This document shows positions 30,901 to 43,700 of a DNA stretch of 64,000 bases, piece after piece. Both the position numbers and the translations under genes were made by a program. The notes beneath the pieces were generated by a model. The model was not told the DNA's origin. It searched no databases and was given only the letters and a program-made list of their open reading frames with translations. Source of the DNA: Pipra filicauda. Lineage: Eukaryota > Chordata > Aves > Passeriformes > Pipridae. How positions within the stretch are numbered: the first letter of the stretch is position 1; each line of letters opens with the position of its first letter. Location of the stretch: assembly GCF_003945595.2 (NCBI RefSeq), contig NW_024104320.1:2215365-2279364 (forward strand), in the 5' to 3' direction.

Positions 30901-33900
30901 GAAATGTACCCATGTGTTCAGCCAAACCACCTGCACACCATAATGTTGATTCTTTTAATGACAATTAACTGACAAAAAAAAGAGATAATTTCATTTTATT
31001 TTCTTGACAGAATCTCCTATCCAACTGTTTTCTTAGCTAAGAGAAATCCATCCTCCAGCAAATCATGTGGTTAGGAACCTCTGTGCATTTTCAAGGTAGC
31101 AGTTTCCTGAAAAGTATTTAAATCAGGCTTTTTAGTATGTTTGAGCTAAACAACCTCATTGGCTTCTGTAGTTAAACTTTGTCTGACCTGGATCAATGCC
31201 GACAAGTAAGTGATGATTGCTTTTGAAACTTTCAGCACAAGGATATAAGTATTAAACAAGCCTCCAACATGAGAGCCTGAGATTTTCCTGACCAAAATAA
31301 GGACATTTCTAGAGTCCATGTGTGGCCAAAAGACAGAAACAGGCATTTCCTGGACGCAACCTATTGTGTCATAATAAAGGTGGAAGAAAATAGGAGAAAT
31401 GGATCGTGCCCTAAAAGTACCTACTTCTTTCTGCTGATGAGTAAGGAAGCTTGGGAGCTCTAGCTGATGCATAGATGGACTATCAGATGCTCTAGTTCAT
31501 GCATAGATGACATTGCAGAGGTAGGGTGAGGTGAGTGTGATTCTGAAGGGATCTCTTTTAGAGTACATCTCCTCTGAGGATGACAGCCAACAGATAGAAC
31601 AATGGGTACAGCCAAATATCTAGCAAACTTATTCCCAGGGAATAACAGGAAAACTACAAAGGTCAGGTAGGGCACATCCTCACACCTGCCTGAAGCCTAG
31701 AAACAAGAATAGTATTTTTATGAGCACCAGGGGGCTTCAGAACAAGCTGAGAGAACAATCTGAGGATGTTTTGACAAATGCACCTCAGAAGAGGTCTGGA
31801 TACCTACAGGGGAATCAGCAATGAAGGGTCTAGCAAGAAGAGGTGCATTATTGCTATTTCATTGCTGATCCAACCTTGGAGTGACAACAATTAACTATTT
31901 TCAGTGGGGCTTCCATTACAATCCAAACTTAAAGCTGTATGTTTATTAACTTGGTGGGGAGTGGGGTGAAATCAAGGAAAATTATCTAGGCAGCGTCTAA
32001 AAGTTGGTAATTTAACAGTGACTATATTAGACAGTGCAATATACTTGTTCAGTGTAATAATAAATTAAGTGCATTTTGCCAAGTAATTTACCCATCCTCT
32101 TTTCATCATTTCAGCTTCAAAATGCTTTAAATAAACTGTGACATTGTGTAAATGACTGTGTATTTATTTAACTGTTTCTCCTAGACACTAATCTTGCAAG
32201 AGAGAAAATACCGGGTATTAAATGGACTATGCAAAATAGATACAAAATCCCAGACTTTAGGCTCTGTTCTATTAATTAGATATGAGTGATAAACTGTTCA
32301 TAATTAAATGAGGAACATAAGGCGATGTAGATACTGTATATTCATGTTTCAAATGAGATATCATTTCACTGCTTGTACACTTCTTTCCAGGGAGCAGCTG
32401 CTTTGTAAACAAAATTTGGGCTTTTTTAAGTACCCTCGCATGTCTGTGCATGGTTGAGTTAAGTAGTGATCAGGTCATTTAATGCAGTTCTATAAAACTA
32501 TCCAGGTTACAGTGTTGCAACTTTAGTCAAAGTCTCTTTGTGTCAGTCCCATGTGAATGGAGTGTTCAGCTGGAGCATCCTGATCCATAGGCATGCCCAC
32601 ACTTCATAGGCAGCACAACACACCAGCACAATGTTAGCAGCACTCCAGTGCAAAATCTGTATGTAAAACTGCAAGCTTTACTGTGTGATCAATTTAATCT
32701 TTTCATGCTAATGGATTTTTCTTTTTAAAAGGACAGTGTTATAATCATCAAATTTTCTATGTGCCCCCCTGCAAGTTGTTGTTTTGCTGAGTTTAGAACA
32801 TTAAAATTCCATGTATGGATTTAGATCCAAGCCTGCTTCATTTTCCACTCCTGCCAGTCAGAGTCACAGAAAATGACTAATAAATCATCAAATATTAATA
32901 CCATCCCTTCAAGTCATAAAAGGCTGCAATATACATTTATGATTTTTAAAAAAAAATTGATGACTATAGGGTTTTTTGTAATAAGTAACATAGTGGGAGG
33001 GGGGAGAAATAATCTGATGAATGCTGTTATTTATTTTAACTTTTATATTAGGTTCATGAAAAAATATTCTCTATATAATCTACTGAGATTTATCAGCCTG
33101 TGAAATTTTATAATAAAGAAAAGACTGATTTTCTAATTAAAGATTTGTCAAATAAAGAAAATAAGTGTGCATGTGTTTTCTGTCTTTGGGGGACAGTCGT
33201 GAAATAAAGTGGTTTGCTGCATTTGCAAAGAGCCATGACAACACATTTCCTTGCTCTGTGCCCATCCGTTCCCACTGCCCTGGACTGAAAGCAGTTGCCA
33301 GTGTGTGTGGATAAAACACAAAACAGGACCATCTCTCTGAATGATTAACCTGGCATTAATTTCAAATTCAGGCTATCCATTTTTTGATGCATGTGCCTGA
33401 TGTTCTGAAAGGGGCAGAGCTGTGCCAGGGGACTGTATCACTGTCACGTTGATGTGTGGCAGATTATCCCATCCTTAGCTCTCCACCGACTACCCAGAGA
33501 AACCAAAGACAAGGTTTGTGCTTCAATTTTTGCTCCACCAGAGATGAGACAAATCCAAACTCTGGATTTCCATGAGTGAGGTGAAATTCCTTGAGAAGTC
33601 TTGCCAAAAACACCACATGCCACCACTTTTTTATATGCGAGGGACTTCTTAACACCATTAAGAAGGAGTGAATGCCCACCAGGTATGAACTAAATGTCTG
33701 GAAGACAAGATTCAAAACCCCTAAAAAATGCAATGTTCTTATTTACTAAAATTTCTTTTGCCATTGTTGTTATCCTTGCAATCACTCACTCCCTCTTTGA
33801 AGGTCGCTATGGTCCACATAGTACTGCTGAGAGCAGGAATTCCGCAGACCATAAATCATCTGAAAAAAAATATCCTATTCCAGGGTGTAAAATTTTCCAC

Positions 33901-36784
33901 TACTTGATTTCTTGTTGGCCTTGTGCTGTAGATTTCTCTTTTGCTACTCTTAAATCAGTCATTGCTCTGCATGCTCTCATTATGTCTCCTCTTATAACCA
34001 TATTTAATGCTGTGGCATTAACAACCCATGTCAGAACTTCAGCCTTTCATTGAGATCACTTTAATAAAGAAAACCCTCAAATTTCTATTCCTTTCTTTTC
34101 TTTCACTGGTGTGGAAAGTTCTCATGCCACTCCTGTGGCTCCTGAGACAGAAATGTATTTTTCAGAAGTACCTGTTCATTTTAGAAGCCTTGGGCACACT
34201 GGTATTTTTGACCTTTCAGAGGAAGGTTAACCCATTTTCTCTTTTTTGTTTCACTTTCCCTTCCTCTCTGTTCTTGTTTGATTCATCTTTGAAACACTCA
34301 GCATCAACCTCATGCAAAAGACATCTTTTTGCAGACACAGATAGTCCATTAAGCCCATTTTGGAACACCTACAGAGTCTTATCTCTATAATAGCAGCACT
34401 AAGCAGTGGTCAAAACATATTGTCTAGACCACAGTTTATAACATCTGCAGTGTTGAAAATCGGTTTCCTGACCTCCTTTCCATATTTATACCTATAAGAT
34501 AATTACAGCATCTCTAAAATATTTAGGCCATTTTTATACTATTTAAGCTTTGGTACTTCCTATTTTGCCTGTTTCATGTTCTTGCCTTTGCTTTCACCTC
34601 AAACAGCTCACTGTTTGGCAAAGAGCCCATCAATTTTCTTTGAACATTTGTGAATAAAGGTGAGAACTTTTACTAGGATCTCAAGAGCAACTGTAGCTGA
34701 AAACTTGTGTCTATGGGGAACAGTTCTCAAAAGGTGGGATGAATTATCTTCTCAGGAGGCTGTGCCATGACTGATTTGAAGTTAATCTCTTATGTAGCTC
34801 CATACATGTAAACACCCAGGCAAGAGTGTGAACATGGAGATGATTTCCCTATGCAAAATTCAGTGTGGTGAATTCCCTGAGTTGGTCCCTAAGTCAAGTG
34901 AACTGGTTCCCATCTTGTCTATTTAGCAGTGGGGGAAAAGTACCCAAAGAGGGTCATATTTGAACCATTTGAAGTTTTATAAGTTCGTCACTTTGCATCA
35001 TGGTAAGCGAGGAAGGATTTTGCAGTGGTTACAATCCTGCATCTGCTATTTCCGTTCGACACGAGGCCAAGGGGCTAAGCAGGGAAACACAGCCCAGACT
35101 CCCCTTCCAGCTGAGACACTTATTGAAATGCACACTCTTCAAAAATGGGATCCTCTCCTCGTACAGAGCTCTGCATTTACCAGTGTCAGTATTAGTAAAT
35201 GTAGGGAAAAATTGATACAGAGTATTTTTTGTCAGCACACGAAATCACGCTGTCTTCAGTAATAAGGGTTGCAAATGAAAAACTGGTTCAACGAGATTGC
35301 TCAGCACAGCTTTCTGTGATGACTAAATTCTCTGGGATCTTGAAAGGATCCTAAAATCCGCATTTTTCTGTTGTACATTATGTATAAATATGAATTTCTA
35401 ATCAAGATATGCACTCTCCTCCTGGTATATATAGAACAGTCCTGAGTTAGTAAGAAATAGTTTTCGTCTCTCTTAAAAATTGAGATTCTTCTCTAGTGGG
35501 TCTTTAAATCTTTGTTTCAGGAATTGATCATCCTGTTTTGACGTCAATGGCCCATACTGAGGTTATTGAGTACAGCAATTTTACAGCCAGCTCCTCTGTT
35601 TTCCTTCATGTTTTACAATTAGCCAAAATTTCAGCAGAAATATCAGATGGGAAGAAAGGCTCTTGTCATTTCAGATTCATCGGTTGCAGGAGTCACCAAG
35701 AAAGGTCAAAACCAAAAGTAAACATATGTCTTCATATTTACATTTAAAACAGGCAGCCCAAACTGCAGAGAGCTCTTTACCTTTGTTAAGCACAAACAAA
35801 ACGTTCTCAAGTACTGAAGTGTGAAGGTGACTGGTAAATCAGTCAACAATATTTTATGCTAAGTGTTTACAAAAAGAAGAATTTAGGGCAGAAACACCAT
35901 TTGTCCCCTGAGAGTATCCTTACCCATGATTCTACCTTGAAAATGGCTCCACATCAAGAAGGAATCTATCTTATCACCTTCATTCCTTTGTTTCTATTGT
36001 TTATCTAGGTGCCAATTTTCCTTTTATTCCATATTATTTTATCTGCAAAGACTAATATTCTTTCTAGATTGTTGCTTTTTTTATTCACTAATGCAATATT
36101 TTCCTTGTGCCCAGATATATAGAGCTGCACAAGTGATAAACCAGAGCAAATTTTCCCTATTTACCTATAGGGTTCATATTTTTATTATTTTTATTATTTT
36201 TGTCCCTATTGTTTTATTTATTTACTTATTGGTTTTCATACAGATCATCCCCAAGCTAAATTTCAAAAGTTTTCTGTTCACATGAAAAAACTCTGCATAC
36301 CTTTCATAACCAGGGATCAAACTTGCTGACATTCAGCAGTGACCCAAACTCTGACTGAAAAATATTTAAATATTTTCACATTTTTTTCTCTGTAGTAGTT
36401 CATTGCCTGAACCAGTTGTATCCTGAGAGTTACATGGCTGCACATATAACTGTGGGTTTAATAGATGGGGTCAGGCTTCTAGACACAGTAAGGAATAAAA
36501 TTGTGATGCATTTGGTCCAAATTTTGTCTTGTAGTGTCTAATTACATACCTCCCCTCCCAGTACAATAAGGACATTGCCAAACTGGGGGGATTCCAGTTA
36601 AAGGTCACTGAGATGGTCGGGGCTGGAGAAGTACATGACATAGTCAGATAGGCTGAGGAAGCAGGGTTTATTCAGACTATTAAAAAGAAAGCCACATGGC
36701 AGATCTCATAGGAGACTTCCACAGTATAACTTGGGTTAGGGAATACAGATAAAGCCAAAATTTTTTTTCCAGATGAGCAAAATG
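24971..36784. other. Intergenic desert, no gene seen
   Basis: Almost 12 kb of AT-rich DNA without a recognisable transposon or exon. It includes a (TA)n microsatellite at 29818-29844, short (CAA)n and (AAT)n runs near 29.5 and 29.0 kb, and a full cAMP-response-type palindrome TGACGTCA at 35539-35546. ORFs of 119-134 codons near 28.2, 33.8 and 34.2 kb lack any family signature. Absence of repeats over such a length may reflect old, decayed or constrained sequence. Confidence 0.5.
29818..29844. repeat. (TA)n microsatellite
   Basis: Thirteen or so uninterrupted TA dinucleotides. It is likely polymorphic in length. Confidence 0.95.
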
Positions 36785-37062
36785 AGAGGACAAGTGACAA
36801 GGGGCACAAAAGACTACAAAGGAAATTTTTATGAGATACAAGGTAAAAATGATTTCACTGTAAGGGTAGTCAAATATACAAACAGGTTGCTCAGAAGACT
36901 TGTGGAATTGCCATCTTTGGAGATACTCAAACTCAGCTGGGCATGGAACTGCCCTCTGAAACCCAAGTGATCTTGAAGATAGCCCTCTTTGAGAGTGGGT
37001 TTGGATTACCTGATCTGCAGAGGTCATCTTCCTCTTCCAAACTAAATTATTCCACAGTTTAT
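36785..37062 (+). repeat. Old, diverged CR1 LINE 3' copy
   Basis: A degraded CR1: 'gaggacaagtgacaagggg', 'ttcactgtaagggtagtca', 'caggttgctcagaagacttg', 'ccatctttggagatactcaa' and 'gaggtcatcttcctcttcca' correspond in order to CR1 blocks. The minus-strand 157-codon ORF across this area is a shadow of the repeat and its flank. Confidence 0.75.
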
Positions 37063-40000
37063 GTAGATTTTGTGCTTTAATACCCTTTTTAAGTCTGTAG
37101 ATCTGTTCAGATTGTGCCAGTTTACTTCTGCAGCAGAGAATGGGCCCTGACACTATTTAATTCTACTACAGATGGAGCTTTCCTGCTCAAAAAACTGGGC
37201 ACTGTATGCCAGAATCTACTATTTTCCTTCCATGTCTTCTGTGATTATTCACAATGCCTATATGTGGCATTGCATACATATATAAAATATATATCTATGT
37301 CAATAAGTCTTTGTGTGGAACAAGAAATAATTTTTACATTATTAGGCAAAGCTTTTTCTATTTTTATTTCCCATAGAAAAATTTTAATAGCTATTAAAGG
37401 AAAAAGAAAAAAGCACAAAGGCTTTTTTAAGTGTTGCTTTCTATTTTAGAAAAAATGAAAAATGAAAAAAACGGGATTCAATACATGGGGCCAGCTCCTC
37501 ATTTAGAAAAAGCCATGAAAAGTCTATCACATTTCTGAGGTTCCAGTTTTAATTACATCAAGGTCATTGATATCGGCATTCATATCAACATTCACATCAA
37601 TATTGCTATCAACAAACTATGATATATTCAAAGAAATATATTAAATATAGAATTTAATTCCAAGTTATGTTGAACATACAGTGCCTTTCAGGACTTGCAG
37701 ATAATCCATTGGCATGCAGGTAAGGAAAAGGGAGCTCCGAAGCCTATTCCAGAGAAGTCATCTACTTCATGTCACAATCAACAGAAGAGACAATCTACTA
37801 AAGCATCAGTGTGGGTTAATGTACAGGCTACATGCAGCTATTTAGTCATTTTCAACAGTCACCTTTGGAGATGACCATGGTAAAGTTCTGCTCCTGTGTT
37901 CCTCTGCTTTCTTCTTTGCTCCTTTTGAGATTGATGCTCCATCCTCGGTTCTTTCCTGAGGGAAGAACTGATTCTATCCCCTGTGCAGCATCTTCAGTGT
38001 GTGAAGGACCAGTAAACTCTTTCATATGTATATGAAAAGAAACACATCCAAGTGACCATTCAAGATCTTTTCCTGCCTAATTAAGACCTGAATCACTGAA
38101 GTAGTTAATATATACAATAACCTTTGTACTGTGCCTTTACCCCCAAGGAACAATGACTGTGATCCATAAAGTTCATTATGTGCTACCTTTGGCACATTGT
38201 CAACAGTACTACCTTTTAGAGAGCCAGGATAAAGGGTAATGGAATGGAAAATTTCCTTCTATCCCATTGCTGGGTTAGTCTGGGTGTATCCCACATATTA
38301 GCTTGTAACAAAAAGGCAGACTGTGTGTCTTCAAGTCACATGCCCTCTGGGAATTTCTGAAGGGAATACTACCAACACAAAGGAAAAGGAAACAAAGTGA
38401 TGTTCAGCGACTTGAAAGAATTAGTTCTTTTATTTTCTTTCCTTTTTCTTTTTTAGTTGACCTTGCCAGGTTCTTACTAAAAGCATAATTCAGTCAGAGA
38501 CTGTCTTTCTAATGCTAAATAGGTAGGTTAAAAAGTACCTATTTTCTGGAATTTGAAGTTACAGATGAAAACCATTCACCTTCCTCTGACAATGCAATGA
38601 GTACCTGGCACCAGAAATTGGACTGATTTCAGAAGATTTTACAAGTTGTCTTTCCAAAATCCACCAAAACCAAAGAGCTGGGTTTTTTTTTTCAGTCCTA
38701 AATTATCATTCCATCCAAGCCAGTATTGCCATATTCCAGTTTCTATCTACTTTTATCTCAGACCTGACAAATCTCTTTCTCTGAAATTGCCTGCCCATCC
38801 TGTCATGCAAGGCAGTCCAACAGCTGTGCCAGCTGCAACATCATACAGTTATAGCATAGGATTATCTCATTTTCTATACTTCTCAATTATTATTAGGTAA
38901 AGTGTTGATATTCAAACTGCCTGCTAGAAGTCATTTTGACTGATACTCATATAGATTCAAGAAGTCCACAAATAGTTCCTGCTCCTCATGTCTTACGCAC
39001 CCAAGGTTTTCTTCAAGCTAAATGTAAGATCTTAGGTTAAGGAGGCTTGGCCTCTGTGATCAGTTGTTGCTTTGCAGGATTCAGCTTTAGACAGAAAGCT
39101 TAGATTCTTTGTGAGAATGGGAATTACTGAAAATAAATATTTACAGCAGTCTGACATTCTAGACAAACTGCACATTTGCCACTGCTATATGACTAAAATT
39201 GGAGCTGAAGGCTGTATGGATACATTGGCTGTTGGATGGTCACATCAACAGGTTAATTCCAAGAACTGTGCACAGAAGAAGTGGTGATGAACAATGGTGA
39301 TTTATTAAGCTCAGTGGCAGAAAACAACTGGGAAAAAAAAAACCTATATTTTGAACAATGTCTATCCATCAACACTTTTGTTTCAGGAACCAGGTATTAC
39401 ACATCAGGAAAAATGGAGATCCAAGATCTTGCCCTTGGTTATTTTCTGTTCAGTTTGTTGCATTTGCTACAGGCAAAAGCAGCATCATACTCATTCTTTG
39501 AAAAATGCTATTCCCTTGTCTTCTCTTAAGCTTTGTGGTAAATTCTCTGCCTCCCTTTCTCTCTAAAATAATGTGCGTGGCCTCAGGAATGTCTTTATCT
39601 CATTCTTGCTGCATGCTAGGTTATATTCCATTCAGCTGGCCTGATCCGTATGCATTTGTATTTTCCAGCTAATTACATTTCTCTATTTGTATCACTAGTT
39701 CTATTGTTGCTGTTTCTAAGAGGCTTTTCCTGACTAACTAATTTCCAGGGTTTTTAAAATTTTTTTCCGAGATGCTGAGTTACAGGCAGCAAACCTCTTC
39801 TGCTCCTAATCGTAACACCCAGTTTCCAAAACCTTTAGGCTTTCTCATTTCTTCTAGCAAAAGGCATCTAAAAGCCATTGTTTCCCTTCTTGATGCCCTA
39901 TAGCAAAACCAGGTTTTCCCCATATAAAAATTCCCACATACAAGGCACTTGAAGGTTACCCCTGGAATTTTAGAAGCTGAATATAAAGCACAGGGGACTT

Positions 40001-40562
40001 TATATCATAAGGAATCTTGTTCCCTCAGGTGCAATATCCTGTCAACACACTTTTGGGCAGAAGCAGTATGTCTATACCCAGGTAGTGCTCTGTCACCTTC
40101 CTAGATCACATCACCACCACACAGCAGAGCCATATTCTCACTTGCTCATACCATTTCTAGAAAAAAAACCACAGAGTTTTTCTTTGCCAAAGGCCATGCA
40201 AGAGAAATTCAATGAACCAAATGGACTGTTTGATTTGCCCTTCTATTCTTCTGGCACCACTAATTGATCAAAATAAAATAAGAAAGAGTCGCTTAGAAAG
40301 ACTGAGTTCATAATGAGAAACTGTTTTTTGGTAAAACTCATGTGCCAAATTCATCTCACTTTGTGTAAACTGCAGTCAGTTGCCCTCCAAGAGACAGTCA
40401 GCTGTCTCCATCTGTCCTTCAACATCCCATTTGCAGAAGCTCATGAGGTTAGGGTGAAGATCACAGTCAGGACTTTGGCCTGAGTCACTACCATTGCCCC
40501 TCACCACTTTACTCCTGTATAATAGACCCAAATTTCCAGATATGTAGCCATTAAACTGAATG
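37063..40562. other. Intergenic, no gene seen
   Basis: AT-rich non-coding sequence. The only structure noted is a degenerate four-copy 12-bp tandem at 37570-37617. Confidence 0.5.
37570..37617. repeat. Degenerate 12-bp tandem repeat, four copies
   Basis: The four consecutive units are ATATCGGCATTC, ATATCAACATTC, ACATCAATATTG and CTATCAACAAAC. They share an 'atca' core every 12 bases. Confidence 0.55.
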
Positions 40563-40755
40563 TTCATAGAATATTGAATTGGAAAAACCCATAAGGATCA
40601 TCAAGCCCAACTCCTTACCCCCTTGCAGGACCACCTAAAACTAAACTATTTTCCTTAAAGGCACAAAGGTTTGAACTAAAGACATCAAGGAATAGGGAAT
40701 CCACCCCTTCCCTTCATGATTTGTTTCAACTCTTAATCAAGAGAAGTACTTAAAA
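40563..40755 (-). repeat. Old CR1 LINE 3' copy, inverted
   Basis: An inverted CR1 tail: 'tcatagaatattgaattgga', 'aaaacccataaggatcatca' and 'agcccaactcc', later 'acatcaaggaatagggaatc'. It is diverged and lacks the newer 'ccatgggcaggga' block, so it is probably an older subfamily. Confidence 0.75.
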
Positions 40756-43700
40756 CAGATTATCCTAGCTTTTATTATTTATTATATTTATTATTTATGT
40801 TCTCTATTTGTATACTGCAAATGCAGTCTCCTCTGAAACATCCACAAGACTCAGTAATAGGAAACAGTAATTACAGTGACTTTGTTCCAGGATGGAGGAA
40901 AAATGCTCACACACAGTTGCTCCTGGAAAAAACTGCTTATTGCCACCCTGTATTAAAATAATGAGCTGCCACTGTTTAACCTGCTGGTGAGTCTTGGTGT
41001 CTCCCCACACCAGAAAAGGAGGCAGGTCAGACTGGCTGATGAAGGTTGGCTGTGCCTAGGACATGTACCCACAGTCTCCTCCATCAAAGTGGATCCAACT
41101 CTGGAAGGAGCTCATACACAGCCCCAAAAGCATTGGAGACATCTTCTGGCTTTGTGAGTATTGCAGCAAAACCTTCCAAAGCAGAAATGGCATGTTTAGG
41201 GAGACCTTGGGTACATCCACTGGGAACTGGTGTCACTTCATTTGGATTTTACCCCAAATTTCTAGAAAAAGTAGGGCAACATCCTAGAGGGGCTAACGTT
41301 AGTAACCATATGCGTACTAAAGGTAGGTATTTCAACTCATCTTTTGATCCCATTTAGTTGGCATTACCTTTAATGTCAATGTTTGAATGAACACAGTCTT
41401 CACTGTGGTATTCCTCAAAGTTTATTTAGGTTTCTTTTGCTACTGGCATACACATGGTCCCTGTTAGCAGCAGAGAAGGAAAGAAACCTATTTGTGATTA
41501 GCAAAGGGACTTTTCTCTGGACAATAACTTTCCATTCTTTAGCCTTTTCATAGGCTTGAGACTCTAGATTTTTCTCTTCCAGAAACACTGCTTTGCCAAG
41601 GCAGCCTCTTACTAACATAGATCTGTCAGAGGTGTCACACTATTCCTAACTTTTGCTGAGCTTGACCTCATAGAAGCACCAGGCTTGTTTGGTATACGGA
41701 AAGAGAATAAAACCCTGTCCTTCCCTAGCTGCCCCACAACTTCCTTTTCATCCTGTTGTCATCCTTTAATAAGCAAAAGAACTTTACATGGAGGTAAACA
41801 AACATAATAAACTGATCTCTTTAAAGATGAATTGCCCTTTCTATTTATTTTTTCTTTTTGGAAGCCTTCAAGATTAAAACCCAAATAAACAGCTCTTCAT
41901 AAGATATCTACTGTCACTTTTTATTTGTCTGAATCATTTTTTTCCCATTGGTATATCTTTCAGCATTTACTTACTGACACAAACAGGCCTGCAATATTTA
42001 AGTAAAGCACATAAGCTATTTAGAAAAACCAGGCTGACAGCAACATTTCAAAAATGAGACTATAATGTAATAAAAACATTATCCTGGCTAGTGTCTGATC
42101 GGGGAATAAGAAAATGAATGAAATATTGCGAAAAATGAAGATTGTGAGAATTTTCCAGAGACAGGCAAAATGAAAGTGTAGATGGAGAAGAACAAAGCAA
42201 AACCTTCTGAAAAGGTAGTGTTTTGATTGTAAGAATTTATGACTTCTTATCTCAATGAAAGCACTCCCCATGCCAAACCTGAGTGATTCCTCAGCTGTCC
42301 ATTAAACCCTTTTTCTTCAAAAGGCTTAACTCCAGTTACATGCCCATTGTATTTCCACAGAATGGTGTATCCATGTTTCAAATAACAGAGCTTAATGCAC
42401 CCCTGAATATGTCCCTGTCACTGATGTTAACAGCAATAAATGTGGCAGACTGAGGGTATATTCCCAGATGGGCTGTGACAGTGCTTAATATAGGTCCCTA
42501 CATGCCTACCTATGTGGAAACAAACCTGTTACTTGATGATGTCTCTTCCTACTCAACCATTCAGGTGAAAACCTTTCTCTTGCTGTCATTCTTTGGTGAG
42601 ATACAGCTTTTCTGTAAATAGCACTGCAAGGCTGATTTCTTCCTTCTGTTCCTTCAAATCCTGAAGCAAATCTCTGGAAGCCACAGGCTCTGGCACCAAA
42701 AGTGTGAGAAGTTTATGATACTCAACATGACTTCTACTCTGCTATAGAATGTCTTGGTGCCATACAGCCCTTTCTAGTATCAATCCCAGTAGCATCCCTG
42801 GAGGGTTGTTTGTCTCAACCCAATCTCTTTATACAGATGGAAGAGAAATGAGTTATAGGAAGCTGCATAGTTGCCTAACGGCACAGCCAGTGGACTAAGG
42901 CCCAATCTAGCAACATAAGCAAGTCAAATTGACACTGAAACTGAGAGAGCCTTTGGAATAAAGGTAGTTCTCTGATGAGATGGAGACAATGGCAGCCAAC
43001 AAAAAAAAATGGAGGTGTTGGAGTACAGCCAGAATATTACTGTGCTGCAGATAATTTTGCTTGCCTGTCTTTGAGAGTCATTTTGACCTTGGAAGAGTTT
43101 GCGATGCCATGAAACTGCCCCACTCTTCCAGCTATGCACAAGGGAAGAGCAAAACAGATGTAAAGCCAGCTTGGCATACCTCTACTTCTGCTCAGCAGAG
43201 TTCAGTCAAAGTACATCCAATGTTAAGCTCGTAATCACATGTCCTGTACTCTGAGGTTTCTCTGTTCGTGCAAAGCCACAGCAGTGGTACATGAGCAGAA
43301 AAGGTGCAGGTGGTGTACCTCAGTCCAGGCCATGAAGAGGGAGAACTTTACATGACCAGAGGATAAGCAACTGCATTTCACTCTTCTAAGCCTCAAGTCC
43401 AATTCAACACTCAAGGAAGTTGGCATCATCCTTTTCTCACTCTCTTTTCAAATGTGACGTGACTTGCTATCTGCTCAAAGACAACTATGATTCACTAAAG
43501 CACTAATATCTAATAATTTCTACGCAAAACTCCACATGACTAAAACCCAGTGCACATTTCACACCTCTGGAAGGTTATGCATTGGATGAGGATGGAAAAG
43601 GAACAGAAAACTTCAAAGCTTCAGCTTCAAACTCTCTAAGCTGGCTGTTTTATCTCTGAGTCATTCATGATGTCTTTAGCATTTATTCCACTTCCTTTCA

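Noticed and set aside
33694..34390. Two adjacent plus-strand ORFs of about 120 codons with hydrophobic runs
   Set aside because: They are in different frames and end within low-complexity pyrimidine-rich DNA. Hydrophobicity is what T-rich sequence encodes by default, and no family match is recognised.
36680..37153. 157-codon minus-strand ORF
   Set aside because: It runs antisense through a degraded CR1 copy and its flanks, so it is a repeat shadow.
41063..41287. Zinc-finger-like phrase CEYCSKTF in a 74-codon ORF
   Set aside because: A single CxxC with no following HxxxH and no tandem fingers, so it is a chance match.
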